Shown here piece after piece: positions 11,096-22,153 of a stretch of 64,000 bases of DNA. Within the stretch, counting starts at the first letter, position 1. Every line of letters starts with the position of its first letter. The stretch lies in NCBI GenBank assembly GCA_038503065.1, contig JBCAMK010000002.1:2790001-2854000 (forward strand), written 5' to 3'. Source of the DNA: Paragyromitra xinjiangensis (lineage: Eukaryota > Ascomycota > Pezizomycetes > Pezizales > Discinaceae). The translations under genes were made by a program, and so were the position numbers. Under the pieces are notes generated by a model, which did not search any database, had not been told where the DNA came from, and worked only from the letters and a program-made list of their open reading frames with translations.

Positions 11096-12120
11096 CTTCT
11101 GCGGCCATTTCGTCCTCGATTTCCTATTTTCTTCAGTTTTGTAGTTGTGGCAACCCCCCCTCGGCCTCCTAGAGGCCAGCAAATTTCTTTATCCGTTTCT
11201 TTATCCGTTTCTTTTTGTTTTCTTTTGGTTGATATATGATGGATACGCATGATTATTTTTTGGTAGGTCAAACCTTCTCCTATCCGGTTACCTAAATACT
11301 GACTGGCTTGTCAAGGTTTATGTATAGCGCTTACCGACCTCCCAGAGGTTGGCGGTCTTGGGTTTCCTATTCTTATTATTATACCAGATTCTTTATATGT
11401 TTTATATCCTTTTCTTTATATGTCGATTTAGAGGGTAGAGGGTAGAGGGGGCAGCAAGGCATGGATGAGTGCTGGTACGTTCCTTCCTGCCAATCGTTTG
11501 AGATCTAAAGCTGACTCTTAGGTAGCACCCAACGACCTTCAGGAGGCCGGCAGGATCTTTGTATTATCTTATTATCTGTATTATCTGTATTATTCCTATT
11601 ATTCCTACTATTCCTACTATTTGTATTATTCCTATTATTTGTATTATTTGTATTATTATGGTGGTAGTGATTAGATGTTAGATATCTTGGCATTTCTATT
11701 ATTGGCCTTGGGGCAGCAAGACATTGGCTGTTGCAGGTACCCTACTACCCTATCAATCTTTTATAGCTAAACGCTAACGTCTATGAGACAGTATTTGCCG
11801 ACCTTCAGCGGGCTGGTAGAAGGTCTTACTATCTTTATGGCGTCATTTGACCGGATTCGCTTAATTACTAATCATTTTAATGTATCTACAAATATATCTA
11901 CTAGCCGCTGCTGCTAGGTGTGGCAGCAGAGCTGAGGATCCGGTCATTTCCAGTCATAGCGTGCTTCCGTGGTAACCAATGTTTTGCGAGTCCGTGCAAA
12001 GCCCCTTTACTTATTCCCCCAAGCAGACGCCGACCACTCTCAGGCCGGTCAATACCTTACCTCTCATCCAAAAAGCTGTCGACTCCCTACTGAACAAACT
12101 CCTTTACCACTACAGAAAAA
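11096..12120. other. Spacer between Plavaka genes 2 and 3, with microsatellite
   Basis: About 1 kb without a gene. It contains several palindrome blocks (near 11,158, 11,336, 11,529, 11,800 and 12,030) and a TATTATTCC/TATTATTTG trinucleotide-like microsatellite at about 11,563-11,662. The corresponding region of copy 2 (33,111-34,161) has the same layout. Confidence 0.6.
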
Positions 12121-13708
12121 ATGATCAGAAATTCAGGTAAGAAAGCTAGCACTTCAAAACGCCATTCGATGCAGATAACAAAGCCTTTCCTACCACCCCC
12201 CCCCCTCCACCAGGAATCTGCCGTCTCGTGAGAGGTCGGTGGAAGAATATAGGGGGACGCAAAGCTATGAAGACACAGCAGAAGACGAAGACGAAGATGA
12301 AGACGAAGATGACGAAGACGAAGATGATGAAGATGAAGAGGAAAAGGAAGAAGGAGAAGGGGGAGAAGACAATAACGATGAGAATATAGGGCTTTTTCAT
12401 AGAACCTACGAGAGTGACGATTCAGATTATGAATCACCTCCGACCTTGGAGAGGCCGGCAGGCCCTTCCAAAAAGCCTACTGCAAGGCATCGAGAGATGA
12501 TACAGGCAAACCTCATTCGCAAAAAACTGGCAAGTACAATTAATTCTCACTGGCAAGTCATTTTTAATAGCCTACTAATGAGTGTGATAGGGCATGAATT
12601 TGGAGCCGGTACCGAGCAGCACCATGCCAACTCCTCTGCAGCTGGCACATGGTAGCCTGAGTAGTATGATCAACACGACTCATAGTCGCAATCGAGACCG
12701 AAGCGTGTTCTGCGCAGAAGACTCCCTGCAGCCTGTTGCTCGGCTTGCAAAGCTGTATATTGCTTCTTTCACCTACTTCAGGCATCCCTTTCCTGACGGA
12801 ATCGAGATGGCCAAATGGACAAAAAGAGCCTGGGCAACTGCTGAGAAGGATATGGGCGTAGTATGCCCTATCAGCAAATTGTGCTTCAACTTGGTATGTT
12901 GCCGGCCTCTGTGAAGCCGATTGAGTATTCTAACAGCTCTAAGCTAAAAGCAAAGCAATCGAGCACACGGTCCCAATTTCTCGCTCACATCAAAAAGAAC
13001 GTGTTGACTGCCTACAATCTTACGGATCTGAAGGAGGAAGAGCGCCAGAAGAAGATCGAATATCTGCTGGATGACGACAGGTTCACCTGTCACCCTGATG
13101 CATATAAGGTCAGTACAAACTCCTACTAGTATATGACGACCGCTGACGAGCTGGCAGAGTCTAGAGGGTAGATTCCTTGCCCCACAAATTCCCTTCCTGA
13201 TATTTAGTAAGTTTTATGAAGGTAAGAAGGCTCTCGGAAGGTTGGATAGAACCTTCATTGGGAGTATCAATACCATATTCATTGCAACGACTGCAGCAAT
13301 GATATATCACTGTCTTTCTGCTTGAAAAACAGGCGCCTATGAAGACCCCAAGGACTTCAACACCACAAACGCTCTCTGTAAGTTATGGACGACCTCTGGG
13401 AGGCCGGTATTCTCTGCTGACAAGATGATAGATCCTTGGCACTGTCAGCTGAACACAATACAGATCATAGATGTCGAGATTCGGGAAATGTTACTAAATG
13501 ATATCTGCCGCCAGATCAATGATCTTGTAGGGTATCTTCCCCCTTACAACGTGATACTAGCTCATGATATTAGCGAACGAAAGGGCACGTTGGCCCAGAT
13601 ATCGAGTCGCAGGATGCCTTCCGGGGAGATCAAGGACGACTAAAAGCAATACTGGAGCTGCGGAAGAGAAGCTCGTCGACGACCCTCCAGCAGCTGTATG
13701 CTCGGCAG
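12121..13708 (+). pseudogene. DUF6532-like Plavaka accessory gene, copy 1 (5' part)
   Basis: Collinear with the gene at 34,162-35,833: an acidic exon (Asp/Glu run near 12,280-12,360), the SRNRDRSVF exon, the LLDDDRFTCHPDAYK exon and the RMIDPWHCQLN exon. The last exon is interrupted at 13,708 by the LTR retrotransposon and resumes at 25,684 (to about 25,790). The conserved exon borders match copy 2, so introns can be inferred, but indels and stops are present. Not functional. Confidence 0.65.
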
Positions 13709-14095
13709 TGTGGTGGGGCGTGCGGGAGGTGAAAGGAAGCGATGGATAAGTCATGTGCGCGGTCACGTGTATAAGGGTTAGGGGTATTGACAGCGGAGGA
13801 TTTCTATTACTGTTCAACATTGCCTGTCGATTCTATTCCTATTCACTACTCTATTCTTTCCTATCTATCTATCTATTTTGTATCGTATTCCTTTGCGGCG
13901 GGCTCTTGCCTTGCCTAATTCGTATCGAATATATCCTTCCTATTCGCTCGATTCCACGCCTAATAATCCGCATATATGTGCCTCGCTATAGGACATCGAA
14001 GTCCGCGTCAACGCAGCCTCTTCTTCACAGCGCGAAGGCAGCGAATATCAGATCTCTGCGTCAAACTGGCAGAGTCTCCTACGCACTCGCCCACA
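13709..14095 (+). repeat. Left LTR
   Basis: 387 bp, TG...CA, one difference from the right LTR that I could see (T at 13,720 against C). A promoter is suggested by a CACGTG palindrome followed by GTATAAGG near 13,765-13,775. The near identity implies recent insertion. Confidence 0.93.
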
Positions 14096-14647
14096 ATGGT
14101 CCCTTCGACCAGAGAGATTGATACGCTAGGCCTAGGCACGAAGAAAAGCAGTCACGCAGCGAATCGCACAAACACGCACACACGGAAGGCACGGGATTTA
14201 GAGAGGCTATTCAGCAGAGAATTCCCACGGCGGAATAGACTGTGGAGACGCTATAGGACACTAGAAGAGTTTTCTTCGGCAGAGAATTCCCTGTGCGGAA
14301 TAGGCTGCAAAGTTACGGGATATAGAGCAAATGAGGCGGCAGAGAAATTCCGCAGCGGATTAGACTGTGCCTATTGCGGCAGAGGTTGGCTTGCTAAGAG
14401 CGATGGACTGCGCAAAGAAAAATTTGTGGCAGGGAAGTCTTCTGAGGAAGGGCTAGGCTGTACATTTAATACGGGATCTCGGAGATTCAGCTGCCGAATT
14501 CGCAAGAAGTCAGCAGACGCCACAGGAGACGTATACCCCCCCAATGCCCCGCCAAAAGAGCAGAAAGAATCAGACTTCGTACGATTCACAGCAGAATTCG
14601 CAGCACTCACAGTATTAACCGTATTCGCCCTATCAATCGCAATAAGC
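14096..14647 (+). promoter_or_regulatory. Primer-binding site and 5' leader of the retrotransposon
   Basis: One base after the LTR, 14,097-14,114 begins TGG, as expected for a tRNA-primed PBS, but TGGTC-CCTTC-GACCA is also a perfect 5-bp hairpin; the priming tRNA is not identified. The leader then has three repeats spaced about 62 nt (near 14,219, 14,281 and 14,343), each GCAGAGAATTCC followed by GCGGAATAGACTG. In the first two, ATTCC and GGAAT can pair around a 6-nt loop. Such repeated hairpins might be dimerisation or packaging signals; that is inference. Confidence 0.45.
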
Positions 14648-14657
14648 ATGTCGACTC

Positions 14658-14902
14658 CATCAGCAAGAACAAAAAATGACCTATTTGAAATTAGGATCAT
14701 GTTCTTACCTCTGTGACCTATTTGGCTCCTATTTGGACCTCTGTGGCCTCTGTGGCCTCTGCAGAGGAAAATATCGAAATTTCCTCGGAAACCTCCACAG
14801 AGGAATGTTAACCTCTGCAGAGGCCACAGAGGCCAAATAGGAGCCAAATAGGCCACAGAGGTCAAATAGGCCACAGAGGAATGTCGTTTGTTTTTGCTGA
14901 TG
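14658..14902. mobile_element. MITE in gag, CATCAG family, TSD TC
   Basis: Starts CATCAGCAAGAAC and ends GTTTTTGCTGATG, flanked by TC (14,656-14,657 and 14,903-14,904). The interior is built from multiple direct and inverted copies of CCTCTGTGGCC and CTATTTGGC blocks, giving a foldback structure. No coding capacity. Its exact removal restores the gag frame. Confidence 0.88.
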
Positions 14903-15022
14903 TCCACGGTCCACAGTTAATTCCACGCCAACAGCAGGCACGCCACTTACTGCCGGCTCTGCAGATTTGCTTATCGAAGGTCTTCGGAAGCAGTTGACGC
15001 ATATGCCCTTTCCTGGAACCCA

Positions 15023-15696
15023 CATCAGCAAAAAAAGTAATTGTCTTCCAGTGAGATTATGTCTTCTCAGGGAGCGAAGTTTCGTCAAGCCCTTTGGTAT
15101 CCCCAAAGGTGAGCAGTGCTACTTGAAAGAGGCTTTGCTACAATGATAATACAGTGTTTTCCACAGGCCTCACGTAGGGTAAGAATCGAGGTAATTCTGG
15201 GGGGTGACAGCGACAGCGACGACGATGTTTCTGAGGTAGAAACAGAGATGATATTTGGATAACAGTACAGTAGAAGTAAAGTAAGAAACGTTGCTTAAGG
15301 AAAGAAAGAAAGGAACAATCACAACCGCGGAAATCCATCGCTTATATACCCAATCTTCCTCTTTCTATGACTCATCCGTGACTCAACCATTCGAAGCAAC
15401 CCAACCGAATCACAAAGAAACACAACGAAATAATACAATAACTAATCCTTAACACCCCACATGTGCCTGACCTTATCCATGAAATGTCTTCAGGGCCTTC
15501 AGTGTCTTCCAGAAGGCCATATTGCATCTGAAGGACTGGAAGACAATTTTTCACTTTTGATATGTTATCATTCAGCCAAATCCGGGAACATATTTTTTGT
15601 CTTCCAGTGAGATTTTGTCTTCAGGGTCTTCAGGGTCTTCCAGAAGGCCATATTGCACCTGAAGGTCCTGAAGACAAATATCTTTTTTTGCTGATG
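15023..15696. mobile_element. MITE in gag, CATCAG family, TSD CA, with nested insertion
   Basis: Starts CATCAGCAAAAAAAGTAATTG and ends TTTTTTTGCTGATG, flanked by CA (15,021-15,022 and 15,697-15,698). Its own sequence (249 bp) is nearly the reverse complement of the intact MITE at 39,450-39,698. It is split at 15,065 by a LINE-derived short element with its own TSD. Interior blocks GTCTTCCAGAAGGCCATATT occur twice in it. Confidence 0.88.
15066..15484 (-). mobile_element. SINE-like LINE derivative (fused ends), TSD TGTCTT
   Basis: A 419-bp element on the minus strand. It has the 5' promoter region of the local LINE family (TTTCATGG start, TATATAAG, the CGCGGTTGTGATTG block) fused directly to the LINE 3' end (ACTTTACTTCTAC through CTCCCTGAG). 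TGTCTT flanks it on both sides (15,060-15,065 and 15,485-15,490). It lacks ORF1 entirely. A terminal hairpin CCTTTGG...CCAAAGG lies near the 3' end. It must be moved in trans by a LINE. Confidence 0.8.
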
Positions 15697-17942
15697 CATG
15701 GCGCCCCGCATTTCGATGGAAACGATGCCACGGATTTCCTAGAGCATTATGAGCTTCTATATGAAGAATTCGGAGAGTCGGAGAAGGCGGCTGTGAAGAA
15801 GCTCCCTCTCTATTGTGTCAGCTCTATTGGCGCCACGATTCGTTATTTGCAAGGATATGCAGATGAAGACTGGCAGGCGTTGCGCAGGGAGATTTTGGAG
15901 GAGTATAGAGCGCAGGATACGAAGCAGCAGATGTATACGGTAAGGTTTCTGGAAGAGCTGACTAATGCGCAGAAGAAGAAAACAGGTGATATACGCCCTT
16001 TTGTGCGCACCTTTACGGCAGTTTCCACCAGCCTAAAGGCCACAGGCATGCTTTCGGAGTATCAAGAGATTCAGCTGTTTCTGGGAGGGCTGCAATTAGA
16101 CCTCGCCAGGAAGCTGATAATCAAGTTCAAATTGGACGTCAACTTGCCCAGCTCCTTCCAAGGCAAATATGCCCTAATTAAGAAAGAAGCTCAGGATTAC
16201 TGCTTAGGCACACTTCGCACAGAAGAATTGATGAAGAAAGGTGAGTTTTCTTCAGAAGCACTTATTGATCAGCTTTTAGCGCAGGAAACGAAGCCGAAGC
16301 CTTCAGTATCAGCCAGTTTCGGAGGCTCGCAGCCGCAGCAGACTGCGCAAGTTGTGTAGCCAATTCAACGCCAGGCCCACAATATAGATGTCACGAGCGC
16401 AATCGACGACATTTTGAAGCGTATGGAAGCCATGGTTTTACGCCAACAGGCGCAATTTATGGAGAGTTTTAGCAGAGCCAACGTCGGCGCCAGTGCACCT
16501 CCGCCGCAAGCCTATAACGTGCCAGGACCTGCTTCAGGAGCAAATGCAATTCCGCTTCGGAATTCGCAGCCGGCTCAGCAGTACGCTCCGAATCCTCAGT
16601 ATGCGTCAAATCTTCAGTACGCTCCGGCAAGACGTTGCATCTTCTGTGCAGATCCTGCGCATTTGAAGAATCAATGCCCTGCTTTGATGGCCAAAGAACG
16701 CGCTGGATTAGTGCACAGGGCTGTAGGCGGGAGGATTCACTGGGGAGGAGAAGGGTCCGGAGGAGAGGTGGTTGAGCCATGGGAGAGAAGTACGGGAAGG
16801 AATATGCTGCAGCAAGTGGAAGCCCGAGAGCAGCAGCAACCTCCGCAGCCGCCACAACAGCCAGGCGTGAGGCGAATTAAGGCTGCGCCCAGTCCTAGCC
16901 GCGGTCCGAGCTTCAAAGTCAGAATGGCGCGTTTAGGGGAATTAGATGAAGAAAGCAGCGAGGAGGAGGTTGTGGAGGAAGAGTTGGAGTCGGAATTGGA
17001 TTCGGATTCGGAATCAGAGGAAGAGGCGAATTGGTACGTTTCTGCAGTCAAACCTGCGCGTGTGGAGAAGCGCAGGGCGCCAGTGAAGAAGGAGAAGGTG
17101 GAAGATCTGAGGAAAAGAATTGAGAGGCAGGAAGGGTTGCCAAATGCTCGGGCACCCAGGCCTAGAGCATATCCTCCAGTAGAAACTGTGGAAGTGGAGA
17201 TGCAGGAAGATAAGCCTACGAAGAAGCCGGAAAAGAAGCCCGTTGCGCCACGAAGAGCCCTTAAAGATGATGCCACAGGCGCCCCCTCCGAAGAAGAGCT
17301 TTTCCACAGACTGGCAACGGAAAAGTCGATCAATATCAGTATTTCAGAATTAGTCTCTATTTCTCCTCCCTTCAAGAAATATCTATACGGCAGGGGCGTG
17401 CCGCCAGCGCCAGCTGCGAAGGTTTCCAAAGCACACGCATCTCCACGCGATTCCCAGACTCGGAGAATTAGGCATCAAGTCGAATACGCTGCTGAGTCAG
17501 GCCTAATTCCCATCAGTATCAACGGCGTTTTGCTGCAGCCAACGGGAGATAATGGATCAGAAATCAATCGAATGGGTTGGTCGGAGTTCGAAAGTTTGAA
17601 TTTGCCATACGACGACCAAGTGGACTGGACCATGACTGGAATTACTGGAGATTCCACACCTCTGACTTGCTGTATTCACGAAGCGCCCGTTAGTGTGGGA
17701 GGTGCCGTGGTTTATACACCAATATTTGCATCTCCAGGAATGGAAGGCGAATTCGTATTAGGGCGCCCATTCGAGCGAGCTGCCTTACTAAAGTGGACGA
17801 ATAAGGACGACGGCTCAATGTGGGGCACTATTTGGTCCTCTGATCGCCTAAAGAAGGCCAAATTCATGGCAGTTCCGCCTGAAGGATATGCGCGCACTTC
17901 AGTACGGGAAGCAAAGGGGCAGTGGATGCGAAGGAGGCGTGA

Positions 17943-20900
17943 GCAGAGCTCGGGAAACGGGAGATCTCAGTAAGCGCGGAGGGGCTTACTGAGAAGAGGC
18001 GGCGGAAACCTCCAGAGGAAGTGGCGGAAGTGGAGGGTGTGGTCAGAAGAGCGCAGGAGACTCCGCATCGACGCGGAGTCTTGCGAGGTGCGGAAAGAGA
18101 GGTGCAGATGCGGCGGTGTATGGCAGTTTGGAATGAAATTCAGCGAGCGGGAAGTGGAGTAAGCAGCAGGAGGCTGTATAAGAATAAGAAGGAGAAGGTG
18201 CGCCCGCAGAACGTCAAAGGTGATGGCGGCGCTGCAGAAGGAAATCTGAATTGGAAGCAGGATTGCCTGAAGGAGGAAAGGAGGCAAGGGCTGGATAAGC
18301 CTGTTGGCCCTTTCGATCATATCCTTACGCCCAAATTCAGCAGTGTTCCACGAGGGTCTCGCCTCACGAAAGAGAGAATAGCGGAAATGGATATAGGCCA
18401 TCTTCAGCCGAAGGAGCGAGAGCTTTTGATGGAAATGCTATACAATAGGGAAGCTGCCGTGGCATTCGAATTCACAGAAATTGGCTTATTCAAGTCGGAA
18501 GTTGAGCCTCCACACGTGATTCGGACGATTCCACACGTGCCATGGCAGGAAGCTCCCTTCAAGACACCCAGAGCCCTGGAAGGGGAGGTTATCGAAATCC
18601 TAAAGGCGCGGATGGCAGGAGGCACTCTAGAGCGCTGCCGCGGGCCGTATCGAAATCCTTGGTTTCTAGTAAAGAAAAAGCAGGGTGGGCATCGATTAGT
18701 TGCCTCTTTCACTAAAGCCAACAGCCATACGATATTAGATGCGGCATTGCCTCCTAGGGTTGACGAATTCAGTGGGGAATTCACTGGAATGGCAATAGCT
18801 TCAATTATCGATCTATTCTCCGGCTATGATCAGGTGGATTTAGCTGAGGAAAGCAGAGATATGACTGCTATTCAGACACCTTTAGGCTTGCTTCGGTATA
18901 CTCGAATGGTGCAAGGAGGCACGAATTCAGTGCAGGCATTTCAGCGAATCAATTCCAAAGCGCAGCATGATAATATTCCAGAACGCTGCAGAGTCTTTCT
19001 CGACGACGTAGGTGTAAAAGGACCAACCTCGCGCTATGATGACGAGGAAATAAGCCCTGGAATTCGGAGATTCGTACAAGAGCATATCGTCAATTTGGAC
19101 CGAGTCCTAGCAGACTACGAGAGAGCAGGTGCCACAGTGGCGGGAATTAAGTCGTCCTGGTGCAAACCTGGAATTAAAATCGTGGGATTCGTCTGTACGG
19201 AAGAAGGGCGGTTTCCTGATGCAAAGAAGATGGAAAAGATCGTACTTTGGCCTGCCTGCGACTCAGTAACGGAAGTCCGAGCCTTTCTAAGAGTTGCCAC
19301 CTATTATAGGATTTGGATCGAAGGATTTGCAATTATCGCAGCGCCACTATTCTTCCTGCAGCGAAAAGGTGTGGTTTTCGTATGGGTGGAAGAACAGGAG
19401 GAAGCAATGGAAACGATCAAAAAGGCTCTTACTACTGCACCAGCGCTGGCTACGCCACAGTACGGACCACTGGCGGGATTGCTGATTTTGGGAGTGGATG
19501 CCGGAGGAGAAGGCTGGGGCGCAGTGTTGATGCAACTACTGGGAGATATAAGGCATCCTTGCAGGTATGAGAGCGGGTTGTGGGCGCCTGCGGAGAGGCA
19601 GTATGATGTGGGGAAGAAGGAGTGCAAAGGGCTGCTTAAAGCCCTGAAGAAGATGCGCTTTTGGCTCTATGGAGTTAGATTCCGTGTGGAAATCGACGCT
19701 CATACGCTGGTTCACCAACTGAATCTTCCTGCCAATGATCTTCCAGGTGCAATGGTCACTCGTTGGATTGCGTGGATTCGCCTCTTCGATTTTGACGTCG
19801 TCCACGTTCCAGGAAAGCAGCACACTGCAGCAGATGGATTATCGAGGCGTAAGGGGACTGAAGAGGATGTGGCGGAAGCAGAAGCGGAAGATGTGGAGGA
19901 ATTAGAGGAGTTCCTCGATGATCAACTATTCGCCAGCCGGGTAACCGCGGGAGAGTCCGCGTCGACGCGAGGTCCTATTAACCCCTTTGTATGCTTAGCC
20001 AAAGGAGAGTATAGTGGCCGTTGGCAGCAGATTGGCGAATTCCTGGAGTCTCTATCTATGCCGGAAGATCTCTCGGAAAAGCAGCGAAAGGCGTTTAGAC
20101 GAGAAGCAACTAAATTCCTAATTCGAGACGGGCACCTATTCCGGAGAGGTCATGAGAATCAGCCGCCAAAGCGAGTGATATGCCATGGACCAGAAAAGCA
20201 GCAAATCCTGAAGGGTCTCCACGACGAATCAGGGCATAGAGGCAGAGAAGGCACGTTTAAGAAGATATCTCAGCGCTTTTGGTGGCGTGGATTAGCCAAA
20301 GATGTGGAGGAATTTGTTCGAACCTGCGAGCAATGCCAACTTCGAGCCTCCGCCAGATATCCCGACGAATTACACCCTACATTTGGCACTTCGCTATTCG
20401 AGAAGGTCTGTGTAGATATCGTGCATATGCCTGCTGGAAGTGATCGAAATCGGTATCTAGTCCTCGCTAGAGATGATTTCTCAGGATGGGTGGAAGGACG
20501 TGCTTTGACTAGAGGGAGCTCGGAGAAGGTGGCGGATTTCCTATTCCAGGAGGTGATTTCACGATTCGGATGCCCTAGGAAGATTGTGGTGGATGGAGGG
20601 CCAGAGAATAAGACATTTACGGAGCGCCTGTGCAATCGGTATAATATCAATAGAAAGGTCGTTTCTGCATATCATCCATGAGCAAATGGGCTGGTCGAGC
20701 GTGGGCATCAGCAAATAGTGGATGCTTTGCAGAAGATCTCCAAACAGCCGAAGGATTGGCCTAATCATCTCCACTCCGTCCTTTGGGCTGATCGAATTAC
20801 GGTCAGAAGATCCACAGGAAAGGCGCCTTTTGAGCTCGTTTTTGGTTGGCAGTGTGTGCTTCCAGTGGAAATAACCTTGAGTTCGTGGGGCAGTATTGAG

Positions 20901-21470
20901 TGGCAGGATATCCACTCTAGGGCGGATTTATTGGCAGCTCGGGCCAGGCAATTGGAGATGCGAGATGAGGATATTGAGGAAGCAGCGATTCGCCTAAAAG
21001 AAAGCAGGTCGGAGAATAAGCGGTATTTCGACTCCCATAGGAGAAAACGGCCTAATTCGCAGACCTTAAGCGTTGGTGATCTCGTACTTCTCCATAATAC
21101 GAAGCTGGAAAAGCAATGGAGTGATAAACTGGCGAATAGGTGGCGTGGACCCTTTCGAATCCGGGAAATATCTCCTGTAGGCACCGTGGTTTTGGAGGAG
21201 CTCGATGGCACGCTTTTAGGCGGTACTACGCCTCCAGACCGTGTTAAGCGCTTCTTTCAACGCGCAGGAGAAATCGCAGAGGAAATCGCAGAAGATCTCG
21301 CAGAGGAATCCGCTGAAGAGTTAGGAGAGGAGGACGCGGAGGTGTCCGCGTCGACGCAGGAAATGCCAGAGGAGGCTGAAGATGTGGAAATAGAGGAAGA
21401 TGTTTCTGTGGTTGGTGGTAAGCGTGTGAAGCCTAAGAAAGACTGGGGCTTCTACGTGCAGTTGCCTTAA
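17943..21470 (+). pseudogene. Retrotransposon pol: reverse transcriptase, RNase H, integrase
   Basis: The frame opens at 17,943, overlaps gag-protease by 31 nt in the -1 frame, and lacks its own needed start, as expected for a Gag-Pol fusion. RT: the YxDD-box variant FLDD is at 18,996-19,007, preceded by the conserved SxIDLFSGYDQV and TPLGLLRYTRM blocks. RNase H follows (GVDAGGEGWGAVL, then EIDAHTLVHQLN and DGLSRR). Integrase has an HHCC finger at about 20,221-20,335 and the D,D-35-E core region up to AYHP. TGA at 20,679-20,681 truncates it just before the conserved ANGLVERGHQ. The frame then continues through the C-terminal integrase domain (LSVGDLVLLH, WRGPFRI) to TAA at 21,470. The C-terminal tail is strongly acidic. 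Confidence 0.9.
17952..17994 (+). promoter_or_regulatory. -1 programmed ribosomal frameshift signal (gag-pro to pol)
   Basis: The heptamer G GGA AAC (17,952-17,958) is in the correct X XXY YYZ phase with the gag codons TCG GGA AAC. After a 6-nt spacer comes a perfect 11-bp stem, 17,965-17,975 (TCTCAGTAAGC) with 17,984-17,994 (GCTTACTGAGA), with an 8-nt loop. The gag stop codon TAA (17,971-17,973) is inside the stem, and pol is open in the -1 frame across the site. All three elements match known eukaryotic -1 frameshift signals. Confidence 0.85.
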
Positions 21471-22153
21471 TACCACTAAAGGGGGGTCCCTTACGAGTTT
21501 CTTTTGTACCGTTTCTTTGGATTCTTATTCGCTGTTTCTTCGTTTCTTGCTATATTCCTTCGTCTATTCCTCGTCAGCTCGTCGTTTCTTTCATATATTT
21601 CCTTCATGTATTCCTTTATCTACTATTCGTCGTTTCTTTTGTATACTCCTCGTCAATTCGTCAGTTGATTCGTCTCTATTTGCCTGTATTTCCTTCGTAT
21701 TATCTAGTCGTCTATTCCTTCGTATATTCCTCAGTCAATTCCTGTTTAATTCCTTCGGAGTTCTATGTTTCTATTAGCTGTATTTTTCCTATTTTTGTAC
21801 CTGTATTTGGCGGATTTATTGTATTTTCCTATGTTTGGCAGTGGTCGAAGTTGAATTAAAGTTGGGGCTCTGCGGGAATCGCCGGCGGAATAGAGCTTAG
21901 GGCTATGACGCAGAGGTATCAGAAACGCCATGACCTCTTCTTTATTAGGAGGGGAGGGGGAAGCAAACCTGCTTCCTAGGACTAATCCCTTACATCTCTC
22001 GCCTAAGGAAGGATCTTGTCGAAATCTCTGCAATCAGTTTGACTCCTTCAAGTTGACCCTCGATATCAAGTTGCCTGCCTGCCACCAAAGCTTATACCCA
22101 TATCAGCGCTTTCAAGTTGGGCGCCATTTCTTTGTTTGCTTTACTACGTCAAC
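21471..22153 (+). promoter_or_regulatory. CT-rich spacer and internal polypurine tract before the extra ORF
   Basis: After pol there is about 400 bp of TTC/TCG-rich sequence (21,490-21,850) without genes, typical of CT-rich fungal promoter regions. At 21,947-21,967 lies a purine run starting AGGAGGGGAGG, the same core as the true PPT at 25,284. The extra ORF begins 190 bp later. Either this is the promoter of the extra ORF or a duplicated former 3' end of the element. Confidence 0.5.

Larger units (their letters stand above)
14648..17973 (+). pseudogene. Retrotransposon gag-protease, disrupted by two MITEs and a stop
   Basis: The frame opens at ATG 14,648, is broken by MITEs at 14,658-14,902 and 15,023-15,696, and is restored exactly when each MITE and one 2-bp TSD copy are removed (14,648-14,657, 14,905-15,022, then 15,699 on). 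Capsid-like sequence (FLEHYELLYEEFGE) follows. An in-frame TAG at 16,357 interrupts gag, and the frame then continues to TAA at 17,971. A CX2CX4HX4C zinc knuckle lies at 16,636-16,677. An aspartic-protease-like region has D-N-G at 17,548-17,556 where D-[ST]-G is usual. An acidic segment occurs near 16,935-17,030. Both stop and protease changes could be transitions. Confidence 0.8.

Noticed and set aside
16737..17429. 230-codon Ser-rich open frame antisense to gag
   Set aside because: It mirrors the Glu/Ser codon bias of gag on the other strand; a shadow frame.
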